This document shows positions 18,280-26,996 of a stretch of DNA of 64,000 nucleotides, in pieces. The stretch's first letter is position 1; each line of letters opens with the position of its first letter. The translations under genes and the position numbers were made by a program. The notes below the pieces were generated by a model. The model worked only from the letters and a program-made list of their open reading frames with translations, was not told where the DNA came from and made no database searches. Source of the DNA: Endozoicomonas_A sp049275935 (GTDB lineage Bacteria > Pseudomonadota > Gammaproteobacteria > Pseudomonadales > Endozoicomonadaceae); the NCBI RefSeq assembly GCF_049275935.1, contig NZ_CP184830.1:682001-746000 (forward strand), given 5' to 3'.

Positions 18280-18659
18280 GGAGAGCTCCTCGTCTTATTG
18301 TTGTGAATGTCGTCCGGGCTGCCACCGGTTACATATACATACAGATTGTTCAAACCTTAATCGGGTGCGCATTATACTCGCTTCACCGTCAGTCTTGAAT
18401 TATTTTTGTAAGATTTTGTTAATTGGCGGGAAGTTTTCAGCATCAGAAAACTGCTGTTTTTATCGGGTAAAGTTAAGGCAGCAGCAGGCTTCAGAGGTAT
18501 TGCCGTCTCATGAAAAGTGGACGTAACGTTACACTGTGGTTTCTATTTTCTGCCCGTTAAACCCGGATATTTGCAGGCAAAGTTAAAAATCTCCGGGCTT
18601 TCGAAAGATGCACTGGCCTGTCTGCTACTTTAACACTGACATCTTGTCAGAGATCAATT
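18280..18659. other. Intergenic region between fadD and the ephrin-like array
   Basis: The region contains divergent promoters that I cannot place with confidence. Just before 18660 there is CTGCTACTTTAACACTGAC. A related CTGCTA(C/T)TT(T/C)T... motif recurs 30-45 bp upstream of the other three ephrin-like genes. Confidence 0.45.
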
Positions 18660-20360
18660 ATGCAATTTGTCTTAATCGTATTCTTGTTGTTATCCCATTT
18701 GCCCCTGACCTGCCATGCTAGTCGCCAAGTCTACCAGAGCACCTGGTGGATTGACGAGTTATATTCCCGCGACGAAAATAAGAGCGTATCGGTAAAGTTA
18801 AACTCACATATGTATTTTGTCTGTCCCAATATTGCCACCGTGGTAAAGATGCGTACTTCCATCAGACAAACCTCCAGCATGTATGAAAATATATGGTTGA
18901 CGGATAACAAGACCTACTATGAGAATTGTGAGATACCGAAAATCACCTCAGATGAAACATCTGTCCATCTATGTCGCGATCCCCTTCGCCTGGGCTTTCT
19001 GAGTATACTGTTTCTTGAGCATGCTGCCGGAAGGGACGACAGAACGTTTAAAGGCGGGCAACATTACTACTTTATGTCCACGTCAACCGGTTTTAAGGAC
19101 TCACTTGAGAGTAAAAAAGACGGACATTGTCGAACACACAACATGCGCCTCAAGGTTTATATCTGTAAAAATTATAATGAAACGGACCCCAGCTGCAGTT
19201 ATCCGGACCCTCAGTTAAACTGGTATAATGCAACGGGTGCTTTTCTTTCTGCTCCCATAAAGACACCTTTAACAAATCCTGTAACGACAGCTGTCCCTGC
19301 AACTGCCACTGACAACGGTACCGCAATAATTAACACAACCGCTAATGGAACGGTCCCTGTCACTATGGCTGACAACGACACTGCAATAGTTGTGACAACC
19401 GCCACTGGAACGGCTCCCGTCACTATGGCCAACAACGAGACAGCAATCGTTATGACAACCGCTCCCGGAACGGCTCCCGTCACTATGGCCGACAACGAGA
19501 CAGCAATCGTTATGACAACCGCTCCCGGAACGACTCCGGTGACTATGGCCGACAACGAAACAGCAATCGTTATGACAACCGCTCCCGGAACAGCTCCCGT
19601 CACTATGGCCGACAACGAGACAGCAATCGTTATGACAACCGCTTCCGGAACGGCTCACGTCACTGTGGCCAACAACGAGACAGCAATCGTTATGACAACC
19701 GCTTCCGAAACGGCTCCGGTGACTATGGCCGACAACGAGACAGCAATCGTTATGACAACCGCTTCCGGAACGGCTCCCGTCTCTGCCACTGACAAGAGTA
19801 CCGCTACAGTTATGACAACCGCTTCGGGAACGGCTCCCATCACTACCACTGACAAGAGTACTGCAATAGTTACGACAACCGCTTCGGGAACGGCTCCCGT
19901 CACTATGACTGTCAACAATACTCAAACCGATTCCGAAACAACCACAACCAGACATGAACATTCACTGGCACAGCCCATTCGTTTAGTTTGGATGATGGGC
20001 TACAACCAGACCCGAACTGCAAATATCTTTGAAGAAGAGCATTATCCGGTGATTGCAAAGTGTAAAGAGCCCAGCACCAGGATCAATCTGCTGAACGACA
20101 AAGGAACCATTGTCAATAGCTGGCTATGCCAGAAAGTCGGTGAGCGCCTGACGATACTTAAACCCAAATACCGGTATGGCGACGTTTATCTATTTGAGGC
20201 TTCACCGGAATATCGCCGTATACTGGCACCGAAATCGAAGCTGTCTGTCAATGTGGTTAGCTCCAGAGATTATCATAACAATAACGCAGACACCTTTTAT
20301 AACCCACAGGTATTGGCGCTTTTGATCTCTGTGTATCTTATTATTACAAGCGCACTCTGA
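18660..20360 (+). CDS. Secreted ephrin-like protein 1, with mucin-like repeat stalk
   Basis: The protein has 566 residues with a signal peptide of about 20 residues (ends TCHA). Residues 21-180 match the ephrin ectodomain: YFVCP near 56, ENC near 96, a third Cys near 110, an FLEHAAG loop region, and YYFMSTSTG...GHC-x-TH-x-MRLKVYIC near 138-172. The four ephrin disulfide cysteines and the YY-x-x-STS strand are all present. Ten 20-residue Thr-rich repeats follow (coded by 19321-19920). A second beta-rich domain of about 100 residues with two Cys (WMMGYNQT...KLSVNV) comes next, then a hydrophobic C-terminus with no charged tail, resembling a GPI-anchor signal. Animal ephrins are cell-surface ligands of Eph receptor kinases. 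That this one meets a host receptor is inference. Confidence 0.85.
   Translation: MQFVLIVFLLLSHLPLTCHASRQVYQSTWWIDELYSRDENKSVSVKLNSHMYFVCPNIATVVKMRTSIRQTSSMYENIWLTDNKTYYENCEIPKITSDETSVHLCRDPLRLGFLSILFLEHAAGRDDRTFKGGQHYYFMSTSTGFKDSLESKKDGHCRTHNMRLKVYICKNYNETDPSCSYPDPQLNWYNATGAFLSAPIKTPLTNPVTTAVPATATDNGTAIINTTANGTVPVTMADNDTAIVVTTATGTAPVTMANNETAIVMTTAPGTAPVTMADNETAIVMTTAPGTTPVTMADNETAIVMTTAPGTAPVTMADNETAIVMTTASGTAHVTVANNETAIVMTTASETAPVTMADNETAIVMTTASGTAPVSATDKSTATVMTTASGTAPITTTDKSTAIVTTTASGTAPVTMTVNNTQTDSETTTTRHEHSLAQPIRLVWMMGYNQTRTANIFEEEHYPVIAKCKEPSTRINLLNDKGTIVNSWLCQKVGERLTILKPKYRYGDVYLFEASPEYRRILAPKSKLSVNVVSSRDYHNNNADTFYNPQVLALLISVYLIITSAL
19321..19920 (+). repeat. Ten 60-bp tandem repeats (20-residue mucin-like units)
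   Basis: The ten in-frame units average about 80-95 percent identity by eye. Each encodes a Thr/Ala-rich unit of the form TAPVTMADNETAIVMTTASG. Most units carry an N-E-T sequon and a run of Thr, the composition of an O/N-glycosylated stalk. The three neighbouring paralogues lack this expansion, so it is recent and probably variable between strains. Confidence 0.95.
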
Positions 20361-20529
20361 CAGGGTTAAGAACCAGATGATTTAAGCGGATTAGCAAGAA
20401 CCAGGCACAACTTCTTTGTTTCAACAAATGATGAGTAAACTCTATGAATGTCTTTTTATTGTCTTATTTACTGAAAATCTGCAGAGTTGTCTGCTATTTC
20501 TTAATCTGAATTTGTACTAGAGAACAATT

Positions 20530-21705
20530 ATGCAACTGGTCTTATTCGGGTTCATCTTGTTGTTATGTCTATTTCAGACATGTGATGCCGGTGATACCTA
20601 CACAAGCGCTCTATGGGTGAAAGATTTATATTCACACGCAGAGAACAAAACCGTAGGCGTACGGTTAAACGGAAAAATATACTTTATTTGCCCCAACCTT
20701 CCCACTGTGATAAGGCAACGCAGATTTGATAAACAAATCTCAGATATGAATGAAAATCTATGGTTAGTAAGAAACGAAAGCTTCTACGAAAACTGTGAGA
20801 TACCGGAAAATCCCTCAAGCAGGGTTTACCATTTTGTTTGCAATGATGCCAATAAACTGTTTTTTGTAAATCTACAGTTTCTTGAATTCGCTGCCGGTAG
20901 AGACGATATGACTTTTGAAGGGGGGAAATATTACTATGCATTGTCCACATCAGATGGCGACCTGAGTTCACTTAACAACCGAAAAGGCGGTCATTGTCGG
21001 ACACACAACATGCGCGTCAAGTTTTATGTCTGTAAAAGGAATAACGACCCTCATCCGCTGTGCAAAAACATAGACCCTAAGTTAAACATTATTCCTCCAA
21101 GTGATCCTTCTACGAATTCTCATTCCATATACAGTTTTATAAATCCTGTAATTCCCGCTGTTCCTGCTATTACTACTGATCCCTATAACAATGCTAATAC
21201 CAAAACTGCTATGAAAGTGACTACTGAAGCGGATATTACAAAGGCTACTGAAGCAGTTACGACAGAGTCTAACGAAGCAGCTCCCATCGGGGATAATGAT
21301 TCACTGGATGACCCCATTGAGTTAATATGGGAGATCGGCCACAACCAGACCCAAACAACAACTATCTCTAAAGAAGAGCATTACCCCGTGGTTGCATTGT
21401 GTCATGAACCCAACATCAAGATCAGCCTGCTAAATGATAAAAACAAAATTCTCGATAGCTGGTTATGTAACAAAACAGATCAGCGTCTGACGATACTTAA
21501 ATACGAAAACCGCAATGATGCGTTTTATTTATTTGAAGCATCGCCCGATTACAGCCTTAAACAGCTATGGAAATCAAAGCTGTCTGTTAATGTGCGTACT
21601 ATAAGGCATCAAACAATCAATAACAATAACGCAAACGCTCTCTATGACTCATCGGCATTAGCGCTTCTTATTTCAATGTATCTTATCGCTGCAAACCGAT
21701 TCTGA
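20530..21705 (+). CDS. Secreted ephrin-like protein 2
   Basis: The protein has 391 residues with a signal peptide to about residue 20 (TCDAGD). The ephrin domain covers about 21-175, with YFICP, ENC, HFVC and GHCRTHNMRVKFYVC giving the four conserved Cys. The YYALSTSDG strand is ephrin-B-like. The spacer is Thr-rich but short (about 60 residues, no repeats). The second domain (WEIGHNQT...KLSVNV) and the hydrophobic tail ALALLISMYLIAANRF are shared with its paralogues. It lies 169 bp after ephrin-like 1 on the same strand. Confidence 0.85.
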   Translation: MQLVLFGFILLLCLFQTCDAGDTYTSALWVKDLYSHAENKTVGVRLNGKIYFICPNLPTVIRQRRFDKQISDMNENLWLVRNESFYENCEIPENPSSRVYHFVCNDANKLFFVNLQFLEFAAGRDDMTFEGGKYYYALSTSDGDLSSLNNRKGGHCRTHNMRVKFYVCKRNNDPHPLCKNIDPKLNIIPPSDPSTNSHSIYSFINPVIPAVPAITTDPYNNANTKTAMKVTTEADITKATEAVTTESNEAAPIGDNDSLDDPIELIWEIGHNQTQTTTISKEEHYPVVALCHEPNIKISLLNDKNKILDSWLCNKTDQRLTILKYENRNDAFYLFEASPDYSLKQLWKSKLSVNVRTIRHQTINNNNANALYDSSALALLISMYLIAANRF

Positions 21706-21791
21706 AAGGTTTAAGAACCTTTCCATAGATTTTTCTGAAGCATACGGATACATCTGCTACTTTTATCCTGACTAGTTGTTGGGAAAAAAGT

Positions 21792-23024
21792 ATGCGAGTT
21801 ATCTTATTTGGTTTTCTGTTGTTATTCCTGTTGTTATTCCATCTGTTTCAGACCTGCAATGCTCGTGATATCTACCAGAGCCTCTGGTGGTGGGACGAAT
21901 TATTTTCTGATGCTGAGAACAAGAGCATAACAGTAAAGTTAAACTCACAGATATATTTTATTTGTCCCAATTTCCCCACCGTAATAAAGCTACGGGGCCA
22001 CGATAGACAAACTTCAACCATGTATGAAAATATATGGTTAACGGACAATGAAACCCACTATGAGAACTGTGAGATACCTGAAGATCTTCCCTCAACTAAA
22101 AAGAATCACTTTATTTGCGACGATCCCGTTGAGCTGGATTTCCTAAGTCTACTGTTTCTTGAACATGCGGCAGGGCCGAACGACAGAACCTTTAAAGGCG
22201 GGAAACATTACTATTTATTGTCCACATCAAACGGGACTAAGTCATCAGTTAACAACAGAAAAGGCGGACATTGTCTAACCCATAACATGCGCCTCAAGAT
22301 TTATGTCTGTAAAAAAAAGCTTATCAATGAAACAAATCCCGAATGCAGAGGCATTACAGATCCTCAGCCAAACTTTTACAGTCCAACGGATGCTTTTATT
22401 TATGCTCCTTTGAAAAGCCCTTTAACCACCCCTTTAACAAATCCTGTAACAAACCCTGTAACGACGACTTTGCACATCATTATTAACGACACAGATTCCG
22501 ATATTGATGATGAAACTGAAACAATGGTACCAAAAACCACTGGTGTGGCTCCTGTCATTATGACTGATACAGAAACGGTGATAGCAAAGGCCACAACAAC
22601 GGCCACTGTCGACTATGATGGTCATTCACTGTCGCGGCGCTTTCAGTTAATTTGGCAAATGGGCTATAACCAAACCCGAACTGCACAGCTCTTTGAAGAA
22701 AAGAGTTACCCAGTGGTTGCACTTTGTAAAGAGCCCAACATCAGCATCAGCCTGGTGAACAATAAAGGAGCGATTGTCGATAGCTGGTTATGTCAGAAGG
22801 TCGGCGAGCGTCTGACGATACTTAAACCCGAATACTACAATGGCGACATTTATCTATTTGAGGCATCACCCGAATATAGCCATACCCGGGTATGGAAATC
22901 AAAACTGTCTGTTAATGTGGCTAGCTTCAGACATCACATGACCAATGAAGAAAACCCTCTCTACCACTCACCAACATTGGCGCTTTTGATCTCAATGTAC
23001 TTTATTGTGACAAACGCATTCTGA
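21792..23024 (+). CDS. Secreted ephrin-like protein 3
   Basis: The protein has 410 residues with a long hydrophobic signal peptide ending near residue 24 (TCNA). It is the most ephrin-B-like copy: YYLLSTSNGT...NNRKGGHCLTH-x-MRLKIYVC parallels the ephrin-B strand STSNGS...GGVC-x-TR-x-MK. The other Cys lie in YFICP, ENC and HFIC. The linker contains PLT-x-P repeats and acidic Thr-rich sequence. The second domain (WQMGYNQT...) and hydrophobic C-terminus are as in the others. It sits 86 bp after ephrin-like 2, so the array may be co-transcribed. Confidence 0.87.
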   Translation: MRVILFGFLLLFLLLFHLFQTCNARDIYQSLWWWDELFSDAENKSITVKLNSQIYFICPNFPTVIKLRGHDRQTSTMYENIWLTDNETHYENCEIPEDLPSTKKNHFICDDPVELDFLSLLFLEHAAGPNDRTFKGGKHYYLLSTSNGTKSSVNNRKGGHCLTHNMRLKIYVCKKKLINETNPECRGITDPQPNFYSPTDAFIYAPLKSPLTTPLTNPVTNPVTTTLHIIINDTDSDIDDETETMVPKTTGVAPVIMTDTETVIAKATTTATVDYDGHSLSRRFQLIWQMGYNQTRTAQLFEEKSYPVVALCKEPNISISLVNNKGAIVDSWLCQKVGERLTILKPEYYNGDIYLFEASPEYSHTRVWKSKLSVNVASFRHHMTNEENPLYHSPTLALLISMYFIVTNAF

Positions 23025-23086
23025 CCAGATAAAGGTGTGCATATAGGGCTACTACTTTTATTCTAACTTTACATTAGAGAAATATA

Positions 23087-24283
23087 ATGCAAGTTTTCTT
23101 ATTTTCGCTCCTGTTGTTATTCCATCTCTTGCAGACATCTGATGCTCGTGATGTTTACACAAGTGTATTGTGGGAATATGATTTATATTCCAAAGCTGAG
23201 AACAAAACCATAGGGGTAAGGCTAAACTCGCAGATACAGTTTCTTTGCCCCAACCTTCCTACTGTAGCAAGGGTACGCAGCCACGATAGGCAAACCTCAG
23301 ACATGAAAGAAAATATATGGCTCACGAACAACGAGACCTACTATGAAAACTGTGAGATACCGGAAGATTTTCCCATTACCCGGCAAGATTTATTTATTTG
23401 CGACGACCCTACTCGCCTGATTCACCTTAGTTTACTGTTTCTTGAAAATGCTGCCGGAATGAACGACAAAACCTTTGAAGGTGGGAAATATTACTATCTA
23501 TTCTCCACTTCAGATGGCCGTGCGAGTACACTCTATAACAGAAAAGGTGGGCATTGTCTGACACACAACATGCGCATCAAGATTTATGTCTGTAAAGCAA
23601 AGGGTGACACCAGCCCGCTCTGCAAAAAAACAAACCCTCAGTTAAACTGGCTTCCAGGAACTTACCCTTTTACTCCTGCTCCTATAACAAACCGTGTAAA
23701 AGCTCGTTTAACAAATCCTTTAACGACAACTATTCCTGCCATTACTGATCATACTGATACTGGAAACAATACCGAGACGGTCATGACTAATACGACTGAA
23801 AAAGCGGCTGCTGTTATTACTGACATCTATACCGATGCGGTAACAACAAAGGCCACTGAAACGGTACCCACTGACTATGATGTTACACAGGCAGACTCCG
23901 TTCAGTTAATGTGGGAAATGGGCTTTAACCAGACCCAGACTGAAACTCTGTTTGAAGAGGAGAATTACCCGGTGGTTGCACTGTGTAAAGAACCCAACAC
24001 AAAAATCAGTCTTCTGAACGACAAAGGAAACATTGTCGATAGCTGGTTATGTCAGAAAGTCGGTGAGCGCCTGACGATACTGAAACCCGAATACCAAAAT
24101 GGCGACGTTTATCGATTTGAGGCATCACCGGAGTACAGTCCTGCGCGGTTATGGAAATCAAAACTGTCTATCAATGTGGGTAGCTTTAAGTATGAATACA
24201 TCAGTAAGGCAAGCTCACTTTATGACTTACCGGCATTGACGCTTTTGATGTCGATGTATTTTATTGGTTTAGGCGCATTCTGA
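23087..24283 (+). CDS. Secreted ephrin-like protein 4
   Basis: The protein has 398 residues with a signal peptide to about residue 20 (TSDA). The ephrin domain has QFLCP, ENC, LFIC and GHCLTHNMRIKIYVC. YYLFSTSDG is the conserved strand. The Thr-rich linker, the second two-Cys domain (WEMGFNQT...KLSINV) and the hydrophobic tail LPALTLLMSMYFIGLGAF follow. It starts 62 bp after ephrin-like 3. The absence of a basic stop-transfer sequence after the last hydrophobic stretch is common to all four copies. Confidence 0.86.
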   Translation: MQVFLFSLLLLFHLLQTSDARDVYTSVLWEYDLYSKAENKTIGVRLNSQIQFLCPNLPTVARVRSHDRQTSDMKENIWLTNNETYYENCEIPEDFPITRQDLFICDDPTRLIHLSLLFLENAAGMNDKTFEGGKYYYLFSTSDGRASTLYNRKGGHCLTHNMRIKIYVCKAKGDTSPLCKKTNPQLNWLPGTYPFTPAPITNRVKARLTNPLTTTIPAITDHTDTGNNTETVMTNTTEKAAAVITDIYTDAVTTKATETVPTDYDVTQADSVQLMWEMGFNQTQTETLFEEENYPVVALCKEPNTKISLLNDKGNIVDSWLCQKVGERLTILKPEYQNGDVYRFEASPEYSPARLWKSKLSINVGSFKYEYISKASSLYDLPALTLLMSMYFIGLGAF

Positions 24284-24305
24284 CAGGGTGAGAAATCTCT
24301 GCGGA

Positions 24306-24608
24306 TCAAAGCCTTGCTTCGACCGGAAGGACTTCAGCATAGTTGGAAGCAATGTTTTGCTTTTCTTTCAGCAGAGCCTCCTTCTGAGTGCGAGTCATTT
24401 TTTTAATGGCGGCTTCCCGCCTGCCTGCGGTTGAACGGTTATGACCTGCTTCCAGATACATCAGGGCAGCAGGTTTTTTACCATTAAAAAATCGGGCGCC
24501 GCCTTTCTTTTTGCCTGAGTGTTCCTTCCAGCGCCGCTCGACATTGGTGGTAATGCCGGTGTACAGACTGTTGTTGCTTGCCAGAATGATATAAACGAAC
24601 CAGTTCAT
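24306..24608 (-). CDS. GIY-YIG nuclease-family protein (YhbQ/UPF0213-like)
   Basis: The protein has 100 residues. The GIY-YIG core is VYI...LYTGIT (about residues 5-18), followed by Arg in VERRWKEH and a Glu in the AGRREAAIKKMTR helix. It is of the YhbQ type (E. coli 100 residues), single-domain endonucleases implicated in DNA repair but little characterised. It is convergent with the ephrin-like array, only 23 bp from its end. Confidence 0.85.
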   Translation of the reverse strand: MNWFVYIILASNNSLYTGITTNVERRWKEHSGKKKGGARFFNGKKPAALMYLEAGHNRSTAGRREAAIKKMTRTQKEALLKEKQNIASNYAEVLPVEARL

Positions 24609-25033
24609 GAAACCTGCACAAAAAAGATAAACAACAGCAGTTTACCGCATCGGGCAGGTTAGCACTATAAAACAAAACGAAAGTTCTATTTAAAGAACAT
24701 CATTGTGATATTAAGTTTTTTTTGGCTTTCGACTTGCTAAATCACAAATCTGAACTGGAATTAACAGTTGCTACCCTCCCACAGGAACATCTTTGCACAG
24801 AGTTTGTGGGACTTAATAAAGCGGCTTTTGTTTTTTGATACCGGTGAGTCTAACCATCGTTTTGCCAGTTACCTGTAAAAATGATGCTCACTGAAATGAG
24901 AGCAAAGCTGTTCGATCATTCAGCCGTGAACCCAATTGTCGGCCAAAGGAATGTTTGCCGAAGCTCTTGGCCGCCCGAACGAGCTCTTGTTCGGGACAAA
25001 TGGCTATAACGAATAAATTCGGGAGTACTTCCT
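24609..25033. other. Intergenic region upstream of glpT
   Basis: No gene is visible in this region. The one clear element is the CCCGAAC / GTTCGGG inverted repeat at 24974-24995. Confidence 0.5.
24974..24995. promoter_or_regulatory. Inverted repeat CCCGAAC-N8-GTTCGGG before glpT
   Basis: The repeat is located 39 bp upstream of the glpT start. It could be an operator or a 5' leader hairpin. It does not match the GlpR consensus that I know. Confidence 0.35.
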
Positions 25034-26389
25034 ATGTTGAGCTTTCTCAGTCCTCCTGCTCATCAAGAGCAGATTGCGTCCAAAGAAGTTGATGAAACTT
25101 ATAAAAAACTTCGTATACAGGTTTTGTTAGGCATCATTGTTGGCTATGCCGCTTATTACCTGATTCGCAAAAATTTCTCTCTGGCCATGCCCGACCTGAT
25201 TGAGCAGGGTTTTACCAAGTCCGAACTGGGTCTGGCTCTCTCAGCGGTCTCTTTTGCCTACGGCTTCAGCAAGTTTCTTATGGGCAACCTCTCTGATCGC
25301 AGTGACGCTCGGAAATTCATGAGTATTGGCCTGATTCTCTCGGCCCTGACCATGATATTTATGGGAACCGTTCCTTTTGCCACCACCACAGTCACTTCCA
25401 TGTTTGCCCTGCTGTTTCTCAATGGCTGGTTTCAGGGTATGGGCTATCCGGCTGGCAGCAGAGTCATGACACACTGGTTCTCTGTGAGAGAGAGGGGCGT
25501 TAAATGGGCTTACTGGAATACTTCTCACAACCTGGGAGCCGGTCTGGTAGGTCCCATGGCTATTTTTGCGGTCTATCTGTTTGGTGACTGGCAATCACAG
25601 CTCTGGTTCCACGGAGTCGTAGCCCTCGTCCTGGCCGGTATCACCTGGACCTTATTAAGAGATACTCCCCAGTCCTGTGGCCTGCCCAGTATCGAAGCAT
25701 GGACTGGTGACAAGCTTAAATCCTATGACGAGCACCACCATGAGCAGGAGATGTCGGCCAAAGATATCTTTTTCAAATATGTATTTAACAATAAATTGCT
25801 CTGGTATCTCTCGCTGGCTAATGTCTTCGTTTATCTGGTTCGTTACGGAGTACTGGATTGGGCGCCAACTTACCTGAAAGAAGTGAAAGGTTTCTCAATG
25901 GCTCAGAGCGGTCTGGCCTATTTCCTCTATGAGTTTGCCGGCATTCCCGGCATCCTGCTCTGTGGCTGGGCCAGTGACCGTTTCTTCAGAGGCTGTCGTG
26001 CCCCTGTCAGTATGTGGATGATGGCACTGGTCTGTGTTGCCATTGTCATTTACTGGCAGAACCCGGCTGGACACCCGATGATTGATAACCTCTGCCTGAT
26101 ATTTGTGGGCTTCCTGATCTATGGCCCCGTTGTGCTGGTAGGTCTCCAGGCCGCTGATTCAGCCCCCAAGAAGGCAACCGGAACCGCCACTGGCCTGACC
26201 GGCCTGTTTGGTTATCTCGGTGGCGCTCTCTTTGCCAACCTGGCTATGGGAGTTATTGTTGATGCGATGGGCTGGAGTGGTGGCTTTATGCTGATTCTGG
26301 CTGCCTGCGTCATGGCGATTCTGTTTCTGGCAATGACTCTGAAGCAGGAAAAAGAAGACAAAGCCGAACTCTTCAGTCAGTACAAATGA
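25034..26389 (+). CDS. glpT: Glycerol-3-phosphate:phosphate antiporter
   Basis: The protein has 451 residues (E. coli GlpT has 452). It has twelve transmembrane helices of the major facilitator superfamily and organophosphate:Pi antiporter signatures such as GYAAYYLIRKNF (about residues 37-48, with the substrate-binding Arg), LRDTPQSCGLP, LLWYLSLANVFVYLVRYGVLDW and FFRG. It takes up sn-glycerol-3-phosphate in exchange for phosphate across the inner membrane. No glpQ or glpK is adjacent. UhpT/UhpC is a less likely alternative given the N-terminal LSFLSPPAHQ and overall match to GlpT. Confidence 0.9.
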   Translation: MLSFLSPPAHQEQIASKEVDETYKKLRIQVLLGIIVGYAAYYLIRKNFSLAMPDLIEQGFTKSELGLALSAVSFAYGFSKFLMGNLSDRSDARKFMSIGLILSALTMIFMGTVPFATTTVTSMFALLFLNGWFQGMGYPAGSRVMTHWFSVRERGVKWAYWNTSHNLGAGLVGPMAIFAVYLFGDWQSQLWFHGVVALVLAGITWTLLRDTPQSCGLPSIEAWTGDKLKSYDEHHHEQEMSAKDIFFKYVFNNKLLWYLSLANVFVYLVRYGVLDWAPTYLKEVKGFSMAQSGLAYFLYEFAGIPGILLCGWASDRFFRGCRAPVSMWMMALVCVAIVIYWQNPAGHPMIDNLCLIFVGFLIYGPVVLVGLQAADSAPKKATGTATGLTGLFGYLGGALFANLAMGVIVDAMGWSGGFMLILAACVMAILFLAMTLKQEKEDKAELFSQYK

Positions 26390-26398
26390 TACAACTTC

Positions 26399-26424
26399 TA
26401 CCCGGCAGTCATTTCTGCCGGGTA
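26399..26424. terminator. Hairpin between convergent glpT and the DUF2147 gene
   Basis: A 10-bp stem, TACCCGGCAG / CTGCCGGGTA, with a 6-bp loop lies 10 bp after the glpT stop. There is no U-run, but its position between convergent genes suits a shared 3' end. Confidence 0.6.
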
Positions 26425-26456
26425 ACCGGAGCCTCTGAGACTTAAGGCAATTGCGA

Positions 26457-26888
26457 CTAATCAGCCTTCACCCAAACCGAAGTTCGACCCAACAATGAAA
26501 AGCCCAGATACCCCCTCAGCTCAAGTTTTTGACCCCCGTCAATCAACTTCATGCTGCCGCTGTATACTCTACCTGACTTCGGATCGAGAACATTTCCGTT
26601 GTCGTATTTAGAACCATCTTTTTTCATTCCCCAAAGAAAAGTCATCCCTTCTATCTTTTGGTTCTTTTTGTCGCCTTTGCATTTTTCACAGACCGCATCT
26701 CTGGAAGCAGGATCAAGGATCTCCACAATCTTACCTTTCAGCTGATCACCTTCTTGCCAGATAGTCACCAGAGATTCCTTTTTATTGGTTTCTTCGTTAA
26801 CGGTGTACCACTCACCAACGTATCCATTGGCAAAAGACAGAACCGGGATAAGCAGTGCAGAAGCTGCCAGAAGAGTTTTTCGTAACAT
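26457..26888 (-). CDS. Exported DUF2147-family protein
   Basis: The protein has 143 residues with a signal peptide to about residue 20 (SFA). The mature part has the DUF2147 pattern: G-x-W...IW...L-x-G-K-I-V, a CEKC pair near 68-71, FLWGMKKDG and DPKSGRVYSG, ending in LRGYLGFSLLGRT-x-W. The family forms a lipocalin-like beta fold. Its role is unknown, possibly binding small molecules. It follows the TyrP-like gene on the same strand. Confidence 0.85.
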   Translation of the reverse strand: MLRKTLLAASALLIPVLSFANGYVGEWYTVNEETNKKESLVTIWQEGDQLKGKIVEILDPASRDAVCEKCKGDKKNQKIEGMTFLWGMKKDGSKYDNGNVLDPKSGRVYSGSMKLIDGGQKLELRGYLGFSLLGRTSVWVKAD

Positions 26889-26996
26889 GAGGAGTTCCTA
26901 CATTTCTCGTTTGACGAAACGATAGTAATCGGATCAATGCTAAAGAACCAGCTAAAAACATTTGAGTCATCAAGACTCCGGATTCTCAAAAACGGA

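Noticed and set aside
19321..19920. Regular 60-bp repeats as a CRISPR array
   Set aside because: Units are contiguous without spacers, in frame and coding within an ephrin-like gene.
19269..19961. 230-codon minus-strand ORF rich in Cys/His/Ser opposite the 60-bp repeats
   Set aside because: It arises from the tandem repeats read backwards; there is no ribosome-binding site and it lies inside a recognised gene.
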